From positions 1 to 64,000 of the forward strand of contig NZ_LRRH01000022.1 of the NCBI RefSeq assembly GCF_001646785.1: DNA of 64,000 bases, written 5' to 3'. Of the stretch, positions 1 to 8,421 are shown one piece after another. Both the position numbers and the translations under genes were made by a program. Under the pieces are notes generated by a model. The model saw only the letters and a list, made by a program, of their open reading frames with translations. It ran no database searches and had not been told where the DNA came from. The DNA comes from Rhodococcus phenolicus. Lineage in GTDB: Bacteria; Actinomycetota; Actinomycetes; Mycobacteriales; Mycobacteriaceae. The stretch's first letter is position 1; every line of letters starts with the position of its first letter.

Positions 1-517
1 CGCTGGCCCGCCAGATGCTCTCCGACGAGCACACGAGGATGAGTGCCAGGAAGATCACGCCGGCGCCCGCGCCGAAGTAGCCGCCGTACACGGCGACGAC
101 GAACACGGCCGCCGAGAAGGTCCGGGGCAGGTCACGGTTCCCGGCGAGAGCGCGGATCCGGGGCTGGAACAGCAACGCGAGCGCCGCCAGTGCCACCAGA
201 TACGGGACGATCGCCTCGAACGATCCCTCGGGCGCGGCCAGCAGCACGACCGCCCCGGCCACGCCGCCGAGCGCCGCGTAGGCGGTCCACCGCCACACCC
301 GCGGTCCGGTGTCGACGACCTCGCGCGCCGAGTTGGACAGCGCGCCGACGCCGACGCCCACCATCGCGACCGTGTTGGTGACGTTCGCGGCCACGGGTGA
401 CAGACCGACCGCGAGCAGGGCGGGGTACGAGACGATCGAGGCGAGTCCGGTGACGAACCCGATGAGTCCGGCGAAGAATCCCGCGACGACGAGCAGCAGC
501 AGGTCGAAGACGGTCAC
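1..517 (-). CDS. TauE/SafE (TSUP) family membrane permease, 3' part cut by window edge
   Basis: About 172 residues are visible and the C-terminus lies outside the window. The N-terminus is strongly hydrophobic, with several predicted membrane helices and the repeated small-residue pattern FFAGLIGFVTGLAS and GGYFGAGAGV, which is typical of the TauE/SafE sulfite/organic-anion exporter family. I chose the GTG at 517 because translation upstream of it leaves the hydrophobic pattern, although no strong Shine-Dalgarno sequence precedes it. The substrate cannot be told from sequence. The next gene on the same strand ends 58 bases upstream, so the two may be separate units. Confidence 0.8.
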   Translation of the reverse strand, partial: MTVFDLLLLVVAGFFAGLIGFVTGLASIVSYPALLAVGLSPVAANVTNTVAMVGVGVGALSNSAREVVDTGPRVWRWTAYAALGGVAGAVVLLAAPEGSFEAIVPYLVALAALALLFQPRIRALAGNRDLPRTFSAAVFVVAVYGGYFGAGAGVIFLALILVCSSESIWRAS

Positions 518-575
518 GAGCGGTAAACGTACCGTGGTCCGCTTCTGCTCGCGAACGCGGGCGGGCGGTGCCCGC

Positions 576-2252
576 TCAGAACGCGTCGGCCGGCTTCGCG
601 AGTTCGCGCAGGAACATGTCGGCCATCTTGACGGCGCGGTCGCCTCCGTCGGCGTTGGCGACGAAGACCGCGAACGCCATGTCGCCGCTGACACCGTAGA
701 ACCAGCGGTCGTTGCTGTTCTCCGCCGCGATGCCCATCAGGCCGGGGTGCCCCTTCAGGAACGAGGCGGGTCCGTTCTGGACGTTGTCGATCATCCTGCC
801 GCGCATCGCGTCGATCGCCTGGGCCGAGAGGGGTTCGGCCGGGTCCGCGACGCTCGCGGGCTGCCCCTGCACGATCGTCGGCAGGGGCGCCGTCCCACGC
901 GCGACCGACGCAGCCAGCAGCGCGGCCCCGAGCGGGCTCATCAGTGCCTCGCTGTCGGACGAGGAACTCGTGAACTGCACGACCCCGCCCCGGCTCTGCC
1001 CGAACTGCGCGGTCTCGAAGTCGAAACCGGGGACGGCGTAATCGAGACCGAGACCGAGGCTGCGCGCGGTGTCGCCGAGCTCGGCGGTGCTGACCTGCGA
1101 CGGATCCTTCCCCAGGGCGATGCCCGCGGCGACGCGGACGGGGTCCGCGGCAGTGCCCGCGGGGTACAGGCCGCGGGTGGCGACCGCTCCGAGTTCCATC
1201 GCCTGGTTGTTCACGTCGACTGCGAGGATGCCGCCGGTCGAGGGCTGGATCGCGACGATCGCGGCGGGTGTGCCGACGCTGACGACGGCCTCCTTCGCGG
1301 CGAGCTGGACGCGCGAGTCCAGGGTGGAGACGAGATCCGGTGGCGGCGGCCCCTGAAATCCGGCGACCTGGATGGGACCGGCCTGCGGGTCCTCGAGGGT
1401 CACCGCCCAGCCGGCGGTCCGGTCGCGTTCGAGCTGCCACGCGCCGCGCAGCGAGTCGAGCAGCGGGCTCGAGATCCGGCGGTCGGAGCTGATGAGCGTC
1501 GGCGTCTTGATCACCTCGACGCCGGGGATGGGGACGATGGCGTCCTCGAGGAACTGGTAGTCCTGGTCGCGCAGCTTGACGGCGGCGATCCGCTCACCGG
1601 GCTGCTCTGCCAGGCGCTGCTGCAGCGACTGGGCGTTGATGACGGGCGCGACGGGGGCGAGTACGTCGCCGAGCAGTGTGGTCGTGAGCACAGGATCGGG
1701 CATCTTCGCGGGATCGAGCACGACCGTGTTGATCGTCTGCTCGTCCATCAGCAACTGCCCGTTGCGATCGAAGATCCGCGGGGGCGCGGCGTCCGTGCGC
1801 ACGTGATGCACCGTGCGTCCGCCGCCGAGATCGGGCACGACCACGTCGGGGTTCCACGACACCCGCCAGCCGACGGCGAGTTTCTTCACGGAACCGTCGA
1901 CCTGATAGGACCAGTTCTTGTCCGGGCCGAAGTTCCAGTTGCCCGCGAGGGTGAAGTAGCCGGACTCGCCGGAGAGCTCGACCAATTGGGTGATGTCGTA
2001 CTCGACGGTGCCGTCGGAGAGTCCGTCGAACAGCTGGGTCAGGGTCGCGGATGCCGCGTTCGGGTAGGACGTGAGGGCAGCGGCGCCCTCGGCGTCACGA
2101 TCGTTGAGCTCGGCGACGAATTCGTCGACCAGACGTTCCGCATCGGTGCGGGAATCGGCAAGCTTGAACACCGCGATCCCTGCTGCCACGCAGATCACGA
2201 TCGCGGAGATGAGGGCGACCACTCGCGCTCGTCGCCGTTCCCGAGAACCCAT
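576..2252 (-). CDS. Penicillin-binding-protein paralogue lacking all active-site motifs (pseudoenzyme)
   Basis: The 558-aa protein has an N-terminal membrane anchor (about residues 10-30), an NTF2-like/MecA_N domain and a transpeptidase-like domain. It aligns along its length with the PBP encoded just upstream (2336-4165). At the SxxK position it reads GLYPAGTAAD (361-370), where the paralogue has YPPGSTFK. The segment carrying SxN is deleted, and the KTG region reads LMGIAAENSND (about 505-515). No acyl-enzyme chemistry is therefore expected. A structural or regulatory role in cell-wall synthesis is an inference. ATG 2252 is preferred over TTG 2261 because GAAGG lies 9 bases upstream of it. 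Confidence 0.85.
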   Translation of the reverse strand: MGSRERRRARVVALISAIVICVAAGIAVFKLADSRTDAERLVDEFVAELNDRDAEGAAALTSYPNAASATLTQLFDGLSDGTVEYDITQLVELSGESGYFTLAGNWNFGPDKNWSYQVDGSVKKLAVGWRVSWNPDVVVPDLGGGRTVHHVRTDAAPPRIFDRNGQLLMDEQTINTVVLDPAKMPDPVLTTTLLGDVLAPVAPVINAQSLQQRLAEQPGERIAAVKLRDQDYQFLEDAIVPIPGVEVIKTPTLISSDRRISSPLLDSLRGAWQLERDRTAGWAVTLEDPQAGPIQVAGFQGPPPPDLVSTLDSRVQLAAKEAVVSVGTPAAIVAIQPSTGGILAVDVNNQAMELGAVATRGLYPAGTAADPVRVAAGIALGKDPSQVSTAELGDTARSLGLGLDYAVPGFDFETAQFGQSRGGVVQFTSSSSDSEALMSPLGAALLAASVARGTAPLPTIVQGQPASVADPAEPLSAQAIDAMRGRMIDNVQNGPASFLKGHPGLMGIAAENSNDRWFYGVSGDMAFAVFVANADGGDRAVKMADMFLRELAKPADAF

Positions 2253-2335
2253 AGAGATCAACCTTCACTTCAGTCACGTGAGCCTCAAGCACAGCTTGCC
2301 TACGATGCTGTCACAGTTGGACTACGAGCTTCGAA

Positions 2336-4165
2336 TCACCCCCTGAGCATTCGCCCGGCCACTTCGACCGCGGGCGCCGAACTACCCGCCCCCGCAACGA
2401 AAACCGCGAACGCAAGATCGTTCTGCGCTGCAATGAACCATCCGTGCGCCTCGCTGTTGTCACCGTACTCCGCAGTCCCCGTCTTACCGATCAGTTCCGG
2501 AATGTCCCGCAGAGCGGTTGCAGTCCCGTCGGTCACGGTCTCGCGCATCATGGTTCGCAACGCAGTGGTCGCCGCGACAGGCGCGGCGTCCACGGTCCGG
2601 TCGGCGGTCGCGGGCTCACCCTGCACGATCATCGGAGCGGGTGTGGAGCCGCGGACGATCGACGCCGCGACCATCGCCATGCCGAACGGCGACGCGGTCA
2701 CCGTCCCCTGACCGATCGCCGACTCCACCCGCTGCGCCGGCGACTCCGCGACCGGGACACTTCCGGTCACGGTGACCAACCCCGGTGTCACGTAATCGAT
2801 ACCGAGACCGAACTGTGCCGCGGCGTCGGACAGGGCATCGGCCGGGAGGTTCACCGCCAGCTGCGCCATCGTCGTGTTGCACGAGTGCGCGAACGCCGTG
2901 TGCAACGGCACCGGCCCGAGATCGAAGCTGTCGTCGTTCGGAATCGTGCGGTCCTCGATCGTCGCGACCCCGGGACACGGCAGCACCGTGTCCGGATCCG
3001 CCGCGCCCGCCTGCAACGCCGCCGACGTCGTCACGGTCTTGAACGTCGACCCCGGCGGATACAGACCGGTCAGCGCCACCGCACCCTCCGCGTCCGCCGC
3101 GGCGTTCTGCGCGACGGCGCGCACCGCACCCGTCGACGGTTCCACCGCCACCACGACCGCGGGTTGCGATACCGGTGCGACCGCGGCCTCCGCCCGCGCC
3201 TGCAGCCCCAGGTCCACGGTCGTGCGCACATCCGGCGGGTCCGTCCCGTCGACCCCGGTCACCCGCTTCGCCGAACCGTCGGCGTTCACCGACTGCACGG
3301 CCCAGCCCGCCGACGCGTCCTGCCCGTCCTGCCACAGTTCCGCCAGACCGGACCACACCGGCGACGCCAACTCCCGGTCCACGGTCAGCAGCCGGGTCTG
3401 TGCGACCAGTGACACGCCCGGCAACGCCGTCAGCTGCGCTTCGACGGACGCGAGGTCCTCGTCGCGCAGGGTCACCGCCGTCACCGGAGCGGTTCCGGCC
3501 TTCGCGAGATCGGCGGCCAGCGATTCCGTGGTGATCGACGGCACGACGGTCGCGAGCACCGGCGCCACCGCCGCCGGGTCCGCGGTCGCGTCGAGATTCA
3601 CCAACGTCACGACCTGCTGCTCCATCAGCGGCAGGCCGTTGCGGTCCAGCACCGACGCCGGCTCACCCTCGGTCCGGAGATACCTCAACGACGTGTCCGC
3701 GGTCAGCCCGGGCGCGAGCACCGCGGGATCCCAGCGGATGAGCCAGCCCGCCTCGCCCTCGACCGCGGACCCGGACGTGCGATAGGACCACTCGCCCGCG
3801 CTTCCCTCGGGGGCCTCGGATGTCTCCGGCGGCGTCGCGCCGTCGGGCTCTGCCGTCGGCTCGGGTCCCAGCCTCCACACCACGTCGAGGTCGAACGTGT
3901 TCCCGTCCCCCGTGCCGCCGAGCGTCACCTCCGGCGAGGCCGAACCCAGTCCCTCGAACAAATCCCCGATCGCCGCGGCCGCACCGGCGGGGTCGGTGGT
4001 CAGCTCCGCCGCCGCCTGCGCGTCGCCCTGCTCGAGCGCCTCCGCGAACTGCTCTGCAACGGTCTCCGGCTGATCGGGTCCGGAGGAACATCCGGTCACC
4101 ACGAGCGCAGCCACGGTCACCACCGGCAGAACCATCCGTCGAAGAGTGCGCACACGATCGATCAT
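2336..4165 (-). CDS. Penicillin-binding transpeptidase lipoprotein (MecA_N/NTF2 type)
   Basis: The 609-aa protein begins with a lipoprotein signal ending VVTGC (Cys26), so it should be anchored outside the cytoplasmic membrane. An NTF2-like domain (about 30-155) and a dimerisation region precede the transpeptidase domain. The three catalytic motifs are present: S373-T-F-K376 in YPPGSTFK, S428-C-N430 and K561-T-G563 in IGKTGTAEY. It should cross-link peptidoglycan through an acyl-serine intermediate and be a beta-lactam target. The ATG at 4165 places the signal peptide correctly. The inactive paralogue follows 83 bases downstream on the same strand, suggesting a local duplication. Confidence 0.92.
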   Translation of the reverse strand: MIDRVRTLRRMVLPVVTVAALVVTGCSSGPDQPETVAEQFAEALEQGDAQAAAELTTDPAGAAAAIGDLFEGLGSASPEVTLGGTGDGNTFDLDVVWRLGPEPTAEPDGATPPETSEAPEGSAGEWSYRTSGSAVEGEAGWLIRWDPAVLAPGLTADTSLRYLRTEGEPASVLDRNGLPLMEQQVVTLVNLDATADPAAVAPVLATVVPSITTESLAADLAKAGTAPVTAVTLRDEDLASVEAQLTALPGVSLVAQTRLLTVDRELASPVWSGLAELWQDGQDASAGWAVQSVNADGSAKRVTGVDGTDPPDVRTTVDLGLQARAEAAVAPVSQPAVVVAVEPSTGAVRAVAQNAAADAEGAVALTGLYPPGSTFKTVTTSAALQAGAADPDTVLPCPGVATIEDRTIPNDDSFDLGPVPLHTAFAHSCNTTMAQLAVNLPADALSDAAAQFGLGIDYVTPGLVTVTGSVPVAESPAQRVESAIGQGTVTASPFGMAMVAASIVRGSTPAPMIVQGEPATADRTVDAAPVAATTALRTMMRETVTDGTATALRDIPELIGKTGTAEYGDNSEAHGWFIAAQNDLAFAVFVAGAGSSAPAVEVAGRMLRG

Positions 4166-4250
4166 GCCGGAATTCCACGACCGATGCCCGTCACCGACAC
4201 CACGTCCCGATCCGTATCGCGCACCGGCCGTGAGCGTGGTGACAAATCGG

Positions 4251-4279
4251 TTGCACGGCCCGACGCCGATCCCTATCGT
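4251..4279 (+). promoter_or_regulatory. Candidate sigma70-type promoter of the ABC-F gene
   Basis: TTGCAC (4251-4256) and TATCGT (4274-4279) are separated by exactly 17 bases. A start near 4286 would give a leader of about 100 bases before the ATG at 4384. The leader holds a small hairpin at 4340-4357. Confidence 0.5.
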
Positions 4280-4339
4280 GGAGAAGTCACATCGTCGTCG
4301 ATCGGAGAAGGCCCTTGCTCCTGTAGAGGTTTCGCATCC

Positions 4340-4357
4340 CACACGTCCCCTCGTGTG
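4340..4357 (+). promoter_or_regulatory. Hairpin in the leader of the ABC-F gene
   Basis: CACACG (4340-4345) pairs with CGTGTG (4352-4357) across a 6-base loop, 26 bases before the start codon and just ahead of the ribosome-binding site CCAGGAG. Antibiotic-induced attenuation is known for some ABC-F genes. Here that role is only a guess. Confidence 0.3.
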
Positions 4358-4383
4358 CCACGTCGCTACCTCCAGGAGTTCCC

Positions 4384-5922
4384 ATGACCTCTCCCCACGG
4401 CATTTCTCTGTCCGATCTGCACTACGAGCACCCCGACGGCGACCCCGTGTTCGACGGGCTCGACGCGACGTTCCCGCTCGGGCGCACCGGTCTCGTCGGA
4501 CGCAACGGGTCCGGCAAAACGACTCTGTTGCACATTCTTTCGGGGTCACTGAAGCCGACCCGCGGGTCCGCCACGGCACGCGGTCGCGTCGGCCACCTGC
4601 CGCAGGACATCACGCTCGACCCGGATCTGCGGGTCGAGACCGTCCTCGGCATCGCAGACGTCCGGGCTGCGCTGCGGAACATCGAATCCGGCGACGGGAC
4701 CGCGGCGGACTTCGACACCGTCGGAGATCGCTGGGACGTCGAGGAACACGCGATCGCGACCGTGCACCGGCTCGGTCTCGATCGGATCCTGCAGGACCGG
4801 AACGACTTCGACCGCACGGTCGGAACCCTGTCCGGTGGCGAGACGGTCCTGCTCGCACTCACGGCGCGTCTGCTCGACGATCCGCAGGTGCTGTTGCTCG
4901 ACGAACCGACCAACAACCTCGACGCGGCCGCACGCGGCCGGCTGTACGAGGCGTTGCAGCAGTTCGCCGGCACACTCGTCGTGGTCTCCCACGACCGCGA
5001 CCTGCTCGAACGGATGGATGCGATCGCCGAGTTGCGCGACGGTGCTCTGCGTCTGTTCGGTGGTCCCTACAGCCGGTACGAGCAGACCGTCGCGGCGGAA
5101 CAGGAGGCAGCACAGGCAGTGGTCCGGGACGCTCGCAACGACGTGCGCCGGCAGGCGCGCGAACTGTCGGCGGCGCACATCATCCTGGATCGACGGGAAC
5201 GCTACGGGCGCAAGATGTTCGAGAACAAGCGGGAACCCAAGATCGTCATGGGTGCCCGCAAGCGCGCCGCGCAGGTGTCCGCGGGCCGCTTGCGCCGGGA
5301 GCACGAGGGCAACCTCGAGCAGGCCCGGGAGCATCTCACGCGTGCCCAGGAGGCGGTCCGCGACGATCGCGAGATCCGGGTGGACCTTCCGGCCACCGCC
5401 GTACATCCGGGTCAACGGGTGCTCGACGAGCCGCTCGAGATCGTCGGACCCGAACGGATCGCACTGCGCGGTCCGAACGGTTCCGGGAAGACGACACTGC
5501 TGCATCGCATCGCGGACGCGCCACCGCGGGTGCCGTTCGCGTTGCTCCCGCAGCGGCTCGACGTGTTCGACGATGCGCTGTCCGTCGCGGGGAACGCGGC
5601 CGTGCGGGCACCGCATCGCACGCCGCAGGACATCCGGGCCCGGCTGGCGCGTTTCCTGTTCCGCGGCGCCGATGCCGACCGCCCGGTCGGTGCGTTGTCC
5701 GGCGGCGAGCGTCTGCGCGCAGCGCTGGCCATCCTGCTCGCGGCCGATCCGGCACCGCAACTGCTGATGCTCGACGAGCCGACGAACAATCTCGATCTGC
5801 CGAGCCTCGAGCATCTCGCGCAGGCACTGCTGGCCTTCGAGGGCGCTCTCGTGGTGGTGTCGCACGACGAGCGGTTCCTCGCGGACATCGGCGTCACCCG
5901 ATCGGTCACACTCGGAGGATGA
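4384..5922 (+). CDS. ABC-F family ATPase (ribosome-associated, possible antibiotic resistance)
   Basis: This 512-aa protein has two nucleotide-binding domains and no membrane segment. The first has Walker A GRNGSGKTT (39-47), a signature LSGGE and Walker B LLLDEPTNNLD. The second has GPNGSGKTT, LSGGERLRAAL and LMLDEPTNNLD. The charged, Arg-rich linker between them is the usual place of the P-site-reaching arm in ABC-F proteins. It should act on ribosomes in the cytosol, either in translation quality control or in protection from macrolide- or lincosamide-type drugs. The sequence does not decide between these. AGGAG sits 6 bases before the ATG. The stop overlaps the next gene (ATGA). Confidence 0.9.
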   Translation: MTSPHGISLSDLHYEHPDGDPVFDGLDATFPLGRTGLVGRNGSGKTTLLHILSGSLKPTRGSATARGRVGHLPQDITLDPDLRVETVLGIADVRAALRNIESGDGTAADFDTVGDRWDVEEHAIATVHRLGLDRILQDRNDFDRTVGTLSGGETVLLALTARLLDDPQVLLLDEPTNNLDAAARGRLYEALQQFAGTLVVVSHDRDLLERMDAIAELRDGALRLFGGPYSRYEQTVAAEQEAAQAVVRDARNDVRRQARELSAAHIILDRRERYGRKMFENKREPKIVMGARKRAAQVSAGRLRREHEGNLEQAREHLTRAQEAVRDDREIRVDLPATAVHPGQRVLDEPLEIVGPERIALRGPNGSGKTTLLHRIADAPPRVPFALLPQRLDVFDDALSVAGNAAVRAPHRTPQDIRARLARFLFRGADADRPVGALSGGERLRAALAILLAADPAPQLLMLDEPTNNLDLPSLEHLAQALLAFEGALVVVSHDERFLADIGVTRSVTLGG

Positions 5923-6731
5923 GTCGAGCTGTCAATCCTGTCGACGGCACCGCCGTCGCCTATGCGGCGGTGGGCCCCGCGGACGCCCCGCCGTTGCTGC
6001 TCGCGCACGGGAGCGCCCTGTCGTCGGCGATCTGGCGGGGCTTCGGGTATCTCGCGGCGCTGCGGCCACGCCACCGGCTGCTCCTGCCGGATCTGCGAGG
6101 ACACGGCCGGAGCGACAAACCCACCGATCCGGATTGCTACGCAATGGATCTCGTCGTCGAGGATCTGCTCGCCGTCCTGGACGACGCCGGCGTCGATCGC
6201 GCTCACGTCCTGGGTTATTCGTTCGGGGCACGCGCCGTGCTGTCGCTCGCCGTGGCCGCCGAGGACCGGGTGCGCTCGCTGATCGTCGGTGGCGGGAGTG
6301 CCCGCCCGCAGGCCGGCGCGTTCGACCGGTTGTTCTTCCCCGGGTGTGTCGACGTGCTCGAACGCGACGGCATGGAGGCGTTCCTCGACGGATGGTCCGC
6401 ACACCGGCAGTGGCCGGTCGATCCCGCGACCCGAGCGGCGTTCCGCGCCAACGACGACCGCGCGCTGGCCGCCTGTTTCCGCAGGGCCGAACTGGAACCG
6501 GGGGTCGCCGACGAGGCACTCGCGGCGCTGCGGGTTCCGACCCTGGCGTTCGTCGGGTCGGAGGATCTCGTCCGGGTACCGGACACGCGGTCGCTGGCCC
6601 GGACGATTCCGGGCGCGCGGCTCGCGATTCTCCGCGGATTCGACCACGCCACCACGATCGCCGCGAGCCGTGAGGTGCTGTCGGTGGTCGAGCCGTTCCT
6701 CGCCGCCCGTTCCGCTGCCGGTCGTGCGTGA
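5919..6731 (+). CDS. Alpha/beta hydrolase
   Basis: The 270-aa protein has the oxyanion motif HGSAL near residue 30, the nucleophile elbow GYSFG with Ser101, a late acidic residue in FVGSEDLV and a C-terminal His in GFDHATT, completing a plausible Ser-Asp-His triad. It carries no signal peptide, so it is cytosolic. Its ATG overlaps the stop of the ABC-F gene by four bases, so the two are translationally coupled. A detoxifying esterase acting with the ABC-F protein is possible, but the substrate is unknown. Confidence 0.85.
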   Translation: MSRAVNPVDGTAVAYAAVGPADAPPLLLAHGSALSSAIWRGFGYLAALRPRHRLLLPDLRGHGRSDKPTDPDCYAMDLVVEDLLAVLDDAGVDRAHVLGYSFGARAVLSLAVAAEDRVRSLIVGGGSARPQAGAFDRLFFPGCVDVLERDGMEAFLDGWSAHRQWPVDPATRAAFRANDDRALAACFRRAELEPGVADEALAALRVPTLAFVGSEDLVRVPDTRSLARTIPGARLAILRGFDHATTIAASREVLSVVEPFLAARSAAGRA

Positions 6732-6763
6732 TTCCGGTAGTAGCAGCTACCGGAATCACGCAC
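6724..6763. repeat. Perfect palindrome, copy A of a three-copy family; probable bidirectional terminator
   Basis: Arms GTGCGTGATTCCGGTAG (6724-6740) and its exact complement (6747-6763) flank the 6-base loop TAGCAG. The element overlaps the end of the hydrolase gene and lies between two convergent genes, so it probably ends transcription both ways. Two relatives with the same 17-6-17 geometry occur at 34810-34849 and 48626-48665. Confidence 0.85.
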
Positions 6764-6772
6764 CAGCCGGAA

Positions 6773-7165
6773 TCACCCGTCCGCGCCGTCGACCCACTGC
6801 ACGAGCTGGAACACGACGCCGTTGGGATCGAGCATCTGGAAGTAGCGTTCCCCCCACGGCTCGGTTTCGATGGGGGTGACGATCCGGACGCCTTCGCCCC
6901 GGAGCCGGTCGTATTCGGCGTCGATGTCGTCGACGACGAACGCCACGAGGGTCCCCTGCCCGGCGTCACCGGCGTGGCTGGCGGGCTTGAAGGTGCCGAG
7001 GCCGGTCTGCAGGAAGATCAGGTTGAATCCGGCGTCCTCGCGGGCGAGGGATACGAATCCGTCGGCCGCCATCGCCTGGGTGAACCCCAGGTGCCGGATC
7101 GCGAAGTCCGCCGATGCGGCGACGTCCGCAACATTGAGGGACAGGGCACTGCCGGTGATCTGCAC
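6773..7165 (-). CDS. VOC (glyoxalase/bleomycin-resistance) family protein
   Basis: The 130-aa protein has the paired beta-alpha-beta-beta-beta pattern of the vicinal-oxygen-chelate fold. The N-terminal half includes LNVADVAASADFAIRHLGF and the C-terminal half ends with PWGERYFQMLDPNGVVFQL, where Glu and Gln may act as metal ligands. The size is normal for a single-subunit VOC protein. I chose GTG 7165 because AAGGAG lies 7 bases upstream. It is transcribed away from the methyltransferase at 7307 across a 141-base spacer. The substrate is unknown. Confidence 0.85.
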   Translation of the reverse strand: MQITGSALSLNVADVAASADFAIRHLGFTQAMAADGFVSLAREDAGFNLIFLQTGLGTFKPASHAGDAGQGTLVAFVVDDIDAEYDRLRGEGVRIVTPIETEPWGERYFQMLDPNGVVFQLVQWVDGADG

Positions 7166-7200
7166 GAGAACTCTCCTTCTGTCGGAATACGCCCCATTAA

Positions 7201-7213
7201 CGTACACCGTACG
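7201..7213. promoter_or_regulatory. Short inverted repeat between divergent genes
   Basis: CGTAC-ACC-GTACG is a perfect 5-3-5 inverted repeat in the 141-base spacer between the VOC gene and the methyltransferase gene. It could be a repressor site serving both. No regulator can be assigned. Confidence 0.3.
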
Positions 7214-7306
7214 GCAAATGTTCCCGGTCTCATTCGGCTTGTTCTGCACGCACCCCGGCGCGCACGATGAGAAGGCCCCGACCACCCCCGGCCCTCGGAG
7301 GCACCC

Positions 7307-8377
7307 ATGACCGACACCCTCACCACGGTCGATTCCCTCGTGCACCGTGTCGTCGACGCGTCGCTCGGAACGATCGACCTGATCGCGATGTATCTCGGCG
7401 ACCGTCTCGGCTGGTACCGCAGTCTCGCCGCGGACGGACCCGCCACCCCGGACGAACTCGCCGCCCGCACCGGCACCGATCCCCGTTACGCCCGCGAATG
7501 GCTCGAGCAGCAGGCAGTGACCGGACTTCTGGTCGCGAGCGACGGAGAGCCGCGGCGATTCACCCTCCCGGAGGCGGCAGCCGAGGTACTCACCGACGAA
7601 CACAGCCTCAACTATCTCGGCCCGCTCGCGCGGATGCTGTGCGGCTTCGCGGCCCACCTGCCCGAACTGGTCACCGCCTACCGCACCGGCAGCGGCGTGA
7701 GCTGGGCCGAACTCGGAGCGGACGCGCGCGAATCCCAGGCGGCGATGAACCGCCCGTGGTTCGAGGAAGCGCTTCCCGCCGCGCTCGCTTCGGTGCCCGA
7801 ACTCGACGACCTGCTGCGGGCACCGGGAATCGAGATCGCCGACATCGGTTGCGGCGGAGCGTGGTCGACGATCGCGCTGGCGCGGGCGTATCCCCGGGCT
7901 CGGTTGAGCGGCTACGACGTCGACCCGGCGACGGTCTCCCTCGCGCTCGCCGACGTCGCCGGATCACCGGACGTGGCCGACCGCATCACGATCGTCGCAT
8001 CCGACGCCAGTGCCCTACCACAGCAACGGTTCTCGGCTGTGTTCGCGTTCGAGTGCATCCACGACATGCCGCGACCCGTCGAGGTGCTCGGCGCGGTGCG
8101 GCGGTCGCTCACCGAGGGCGGGGTCGTGGTGGTGATGGACGAGGCGGTCGCGGACGAGTTCACCGCCCCGGGCGACGACGTCGAGCGGCTCATGTACGGG
8201 TTCAGCCTGACGTGCTGCCTCCCCGACGGCATGAGCCATCCCGAGTCCGTCGGGACGGGAACGGTGATGCGTCCGTCCACACTTCGCCGCTACGCGCTCG
8301 AGGCCGGCTTCACGGAGGTCTCGGTTCTGCCGATCGACGAGTTCGGATTCTGGCGGTTCTATCTGCTCGGCACGTGA
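7307..8377 (+). CDS. SAM-dependent class I methyltransferase with winged-helix N-terminus
   Basis: The first 100 residues of this 356-aa protein look like the winged-helix dimerisation domain of O-methyltransferases (LAARTGTDPRYAREWLEQQ, near 52-70). They are followed by motif I IADIGCGGA (178-186) and an acidic motif II in GYDVDPA. Together these predict S-adenosylmethionine-dependent methyl transfer to a small molecule. GGAGG lies 5 bases before the ATG. The gene diverges from the VOC gene and converges on a TetR gene at 8422. The substrate is not evident. Confidence 0.85.
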   Translation: MTDTLTTVDSLVHRVVDASLGTIDLIAMYLGDRLGWYRSLAADGPATPDELAARTGTDPRYAREWLEQQAVTGLLVASDGEPRRFTLPEAAAEVLTDEHSLNYLGPLARMLCGFAAHLPELVTAYRTGSGVSWAELGADARESQAAMNRPWFEEALPAALASVPELDDLLRAPGIEIADIGCGGAWSTIALARAYPRARLSGYDVDPATVSLALADVAGSPDVADRITIVASDASALPQQRFSAVFAFECIHDMPRPVEVLGAVRRSLTEGGVVVVMDEAVADEFTAPGDDVERLMYGFSLTCCLPDGMSHPESVGTGTVMRPSTLRRYALEAGFTEVSVLPIDEFGFWRFYLLGT

Positions 8378-8421
8378 CACCGCTCGGTACGAGCGGGCGA
8401 ACGGAGCCGTACGCGGAGCGC

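Noticed and set aside
309-2711. Long open frame on the plus strand opposite the PBP genes (and similar long antisense frames across the window).
   Set aside because: High GC content opens long frames in other phases. Its product is low-complexity, Arg/Asp/Gly-rich and matches no fold, while the minus-strand products have clear domains.
8381-8395. Small hairpin CGCTCG-GTA-CGAGCG between the methyltransferase and TetR genes.
   Set aside because: Short stem; termination here cannot be supported from sequence alone.
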